Shown piece by piece: positions 61,601 to 64,000 of a stretch of 64,000 nucleotides of DNA. Source of the DNA: Orientallactaga sibirica (lineage: Eukaryota; Chordata; Mammalia; Rodentia; Dipodidae); contig JAEOAD010000026.1 of assembly GCA_036365145.1 (NCBI GenBank), positions 5,232,001 through 5,296,000 of the forward strand. The letters are read 5' to 3'. The notes below the pieces were generated by a model. The model was not told where the DNA came from. It saw nothing but the letters and a program-made list of their open reading frames with translations, and did not search any database. Made by a program: the position numbers and the translations under genes. The stretch's first letter is position 1. Each line of letters opens with the position of its first letter.

Positions 61601-61874
61601 TATTTTTTTTATAACTTTGACATTTTTAAATAAGAGAGTACTCTGTGTTTCGTTCTCTGAACTTGGGCCAGGACCAGTGAAGTTGCCTACGAATTGTACA
61701 TTAACCAGCTAATGGCGGTGATGAGTTAATCTGTAACTTTATCTGTTAGCTGTTAACATGACCCCCAAACCTAACCTCATCTTGGCTGTCAGACCCTGCT
61801 TCCAGACATACTTTCTCTTAAAGCAGTAACTGAAACAGGACTGGGAGATTTGGGAAAGCCAGCGTGTCTGAGTC
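61601..61874. other. Unique intronic sequence
   Basis: Nothing recognised. Confidence 0.3.
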
Positions 61875-61923
61875 TTGTATTTTGCAAGCAAGTGCCTTAA
61901 CCACTGAGCCATCTCTCCAGCCC
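61875..61923 (-). repeat. tSINE 5' stub, antisense
   Basis: Only TTTTGCAAGCAAGTGCC through CTCTCCAGCCC, the first about 50 nt of the SINE on the minus strand. A 3' deletion removed the rest. Confidence 0.75.
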
Positions 61924-62032
61924 TGAGTTTTGTAGTTTGATATATCCTCCTGATAACATGCAGACAGCACTAGGTATATAACTCTGCCTAGCAGCCTAGC
62001 AGGGGCAGGTGTTATGTAAAAACTGGCTTTAG

Positions 62033-62231
62033 GGCTGGAGAGATGGCTTAACAGTTAAGGCACATGCTTATGAAGCCTAAGGACCCCGGTTCGATTCTCC
62101 AGGTCCCACATAAGCCAGAGGCACAAGGGGGCGCATGCGTCTGGAGTTCGTTTGCAGTGGCTAACATCCCTCTCTCTCCCCCCTTTCCCTCTCTGTCTCT
62201 AATAAATAAATAAAAATAAAATCTTAAAAAA
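62033..62231 (+). repeat. tSINE, sense
   Basis: GGCTGGAGAGATGGCTTAAC, CGGTTCGATTCTCC B box. Perfect target duplication AAAACTGGCTTTAG at 62019 and 62232. Confidence 0.93.
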
Positions 62232-62363
62232 AAAACTGGCTTTAGTCAGTTCTCAGTCTTAAGATGTACACTATGCAGATGCCCCATCCCACAAGAAGCA
62301 AACTCAGTATGTGGGGGCAATTATTGTTATTACAAAAGTATTCACTTTAAGATATACTAACTG

Positions 62364-62481
62364 AGCCAGGCATGATGGCTCATAACTTTAAACCCAGCAA
62401 TTGGGAGACAGAGACAGGAGGATCACTACAAAGTTGCAGGTCAGCCAAGGCTACACGCTAGACCTTGTCTCAGAGAGACAG
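62364..62481 (+). repeat. Old B1-like element, sense
   Basis: GAGCCAGGCATGATGGCTC, GGGAGACAGAGACAGGAGG, CCTTGTCTCAGAGAG; mouse-like head, old. Confidence 0.65.
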
Positions 62482-62632
62482 ATTAAGTGAACTCAATTAG
62501 TTCCATTCAAAATCATTGTAATTTACACTTCAAGATTCTGTACTTTGATTCTGAACTAGCACATACCTGTCTGCTAGCAAAGTCCTTTATAGTTAACCTT
62601 TCTTTAACAGATGGGTTTTAAAATAATTCCTT

Positions 62633-62848
62633 GGGCTGGAGAGCAGGCTTAGTGGTTAAGCTCTTGCCTGTGAAGCCTAAGGACCCTGGTTTGAGGCTTG
62701 ACTCCCCAGTACCCATGTAAGCCAGATGCACAAGGTGATACATGCATCTGGAGTTCGTTGGCAGTGGCTGGAAGTCCTGGCATGCCCATTTTCTCTCTCT
62801 CTCTCTCCCCCTTTCTCTGTCTCTAATAAGTAAATACATTTTTAAAAA
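62633..62848 (+). repeat. tSINE, sense, split B-box subfamily
   Basis: GGCTGGAGAGCAGGCTTAG; GGTTTGAGGCTTGACTCC at 62688-62705. Target duplication (T)AAAATAATTCCTT at 62619 and 62850. Confidence 0.92.
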
Positions 62849-62864
62849 TTAAAATAATTCCTTT

Positions 62865-63060
62865 GGGGCTAGAAAGGATGGTTCAGCAGTCAAGGCACTT
62901 GATTGGATTCCCCAGCACCCATGTAAAGCCAGATGTATAAGGTGGCATATGCACCTGGAGTTCATTTGTAGTGGCTCGAGGCCCTGGTGTGCCCGTTCTT
63001 CCCATCCCCCTCCCCTGTTTGCTTTCTTACACTTTCTCAAATAAGTAAATATTTTAAAAA
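62865..63060 (+). repeat. tSINE, sense, diverged
   Basis: GGCTAGAAAGGATGGTTCAG; deletion fuses CACTTGATT to GGATTCCCC, removing most of the B-box lead. Tail AAATAAGTAAATA. Confidence 0.83.
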
Positions 63061-63187
63061 TACCTGGACATAGTGGCACATGCCTTAATCCCAGCACTCA
63101 GGAGGCAGAGGTAGGAGGATCACTGTGAGTTCGAGGCCAGCCTGAGCTACAGCGAAACCCTACTTCAAAAAACAAACAAACAAACAA
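63061..63187 (+). repeat. B1 SINE, sense
   Basis: CTGGACATAGTGGCACATGCC; missing the GACTACATAGTGAATTCC strip; AAACAAACAAAC tail. Confidence 0.85.
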
Positions 63188-63200
63188 AAATTCCTTTGGG

Positions 63201-63392
63201 GATGGAGAGGTGGCTCAGCAGTTAAAAGCACTAGTTGGTAAAGCCTGACAGCCTGGGTTCACTTCTCCCTTACTCACATAATATCAGATGCACAAAGTGG
63301 TGCATGTGTCTGCAGTTTGTGTACAGTGGCAGGAAGCCCTGGCACATTCATACTCATTCTTTCTCTCTCTCTTTGTCTCTATCTCAAATAAA
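63201..63392 (+). repeat. tSINE, sense, diverged
   Basis: GATGGAGAGGTGGCTCAGC, GGGTTCACTTCTCCC, AAATAAA end. Confidence 0.83.
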
Positions 63393-63397
63393 TTTTG

Positions 63398-63580
63398 TAG
63401 ATATTTTATTTATTTATTTATTTGAAAAAGAGAGAGAGAATATGGGCACATCACGACCTGCAGCCATTGCAGTCCCATGCACCACCTTGTGATCTGGCTT
63501 ATGTGGGTCCTGGGGAATTGAACCTAGGTCCTTTGGCTTTGCTGGTAAGCACCTTAACCACTAAACTATCTCTCCAACCC
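63398..63580 (-). repeat. tSINE, antisense
   Basis: TTTATTTATTTATTTGAAAAAG tail, GGGGAATTGAACCTAGG, end CTCTCCAACCC. CTCAAATAA target duplication at 63382 and 63581. Tail-to-tail inverted pair with the previous SINE. Confidence 0.88.
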
Positions 63581-63594
63581 TCAAATAACTTTTT

Positions 63595-63737
63595 TTTTCC
63601 AAAGTAGGGTCTTGCTCTAGTCCATGCTGACCTAGAATTCACTATGTAGTCTCAAGATGGCCTCAAACTCACAATGATCCTCCTACCTCTGCTTCCCAGG
63701 TGCTGGGATTAAAGGCATGCACCACCACACTTGGCTC
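63595..63737 (-). repeat. B1 SINE, antisense
   Basis: TTTTTCCAAAGTAGGGTCTTGC to CACCACACTTGGC. Confidence 0.9.
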
Positions 63738-63740
63738 AAC

Positions 63741-63959
63741 TAATTTATTTAATTATTTATTTATTTATTTATTTAAGAGAGGGAAAGAGGCAGAGAGAGA
63801 GAGAGAAAATGGGTGTGCCAGGGCTTCCAGCCACTACAAACGAACTCCAGATGCATGCACCACCTTGTGCATCTGGAGTACATGGGTCCTGGGGAATTGA
63901 ACCAAGGTCCTTTGGCTTTGCAGGCAAGCACCTTAATTGCTAAGCCATCTCTCCAGCCC
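63741..63959 (-). repeat. tSINE, antisense
   Basis: TTTA tail, GAGAGGGAAAGAGGC, full body, CTCTCCAGCCC end. Confidence 0.92.
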
Positions 63960-63974
63960 TTAAGTAATATTTTA

Positions 63975-64000
63975 AAGTTTATTTTATTTTATTTACTTAT
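63975..64000 (-). repeat. Probable tSINE tail at window edge
   Basis: AAAGTTTATTTTATTTTATTTAC resembles the T-rich end of another antisense tSINE cut off by the window. Confidence 0.4.

Larger units (their letters stand above)
31846..64000 (+). other. ZNRF3: ZNRF3 intron 2 (5' portion)
   Basis: Everything downstream reads as intron. I searched by eye for the next ectodomain segment (an alanine-lysine-arginine start followed by a TAVIFDVSEN-like stretch) and did not find it, so exon 3 should be beyond 64000. Confidence 0.7.

Overview
This window looks like rodent nuclear DNA. It is dense in two SINE families: B1-type 7SL-derived elements (ending in a pol III-style A-rich tail after a CTACCTC end motif) and a roughly 180-220 bp tRNA-derived SINE, called tSINE below. 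The tSINE starts GGCTGGAGAGATGGCTTAG, carries recognisable A and B boxes, and ends in a CT-rich stretch plus AATAAATAAA. From memory, this pairing, and the exact B1 variant, resembles jerboa (dipodoid) genomes. That species call is recollection and inference; only the rodent assignment is strong. There are no bacterial-type genes, operons, tRNA genes, rRNA genes or CRISPR arrays.

One coding exon is supported: 31720-31845 on the + strand. It has a clean AG acceptor and GTAAG donor, is phase 0 at both ends, and encodes 42 residues that match my memory of the ectodomain of ZNRF3, the transmembrane E3 ubiquitin ligase that clears Frizzled receptors and is restrained by R-spondin. It is most likely exon 2. 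On this reading, 1-31719 is the 3' part of intron 1 and 31846-64000 the 5' part of intron 2. I found neither exon 1 (signal peptide) nor exon 3 in the window.

Layout. 1-8700: unique DNA with ancient repeats (MIR, L2, LTR-like) and scattered SINEs. 8715-13451: a 2.37-kb direct tandem duplication, two nearly identical units, with both outer ends abutting B1 insertion sites. 13.6-29.6 kb: intron with an old L1 broken by SINEs and several copies of an L1-like 3' family. 29.6-34.3 kb: a block almost free of young SINEs that contains the exon. 34.3-41.8 kb: SINE clusters. 41.8-44.5 kb: a second SINE-free, GC-richer block with a strong TCF/LEF motif, a candidate Wnt-responsive element. 45-51 kb: nested SINEs, a 180-bp TAAAA satellite and a second dismembered L1. 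51-58 kb: mostly unique, including a possible regulatory block near 51.5-52.0 kb. 58-64 kb: very dense SINEs.

The most notable structural themes are the tandem duplication, several places where successive SINEs re-used the same regenerated target site, a tSINE subfamily with a partly duplicated B box, and small scrambled or templated rearrangements. I found no self-contained undescribed biochemical system; the window is intronic DNA of one gene.
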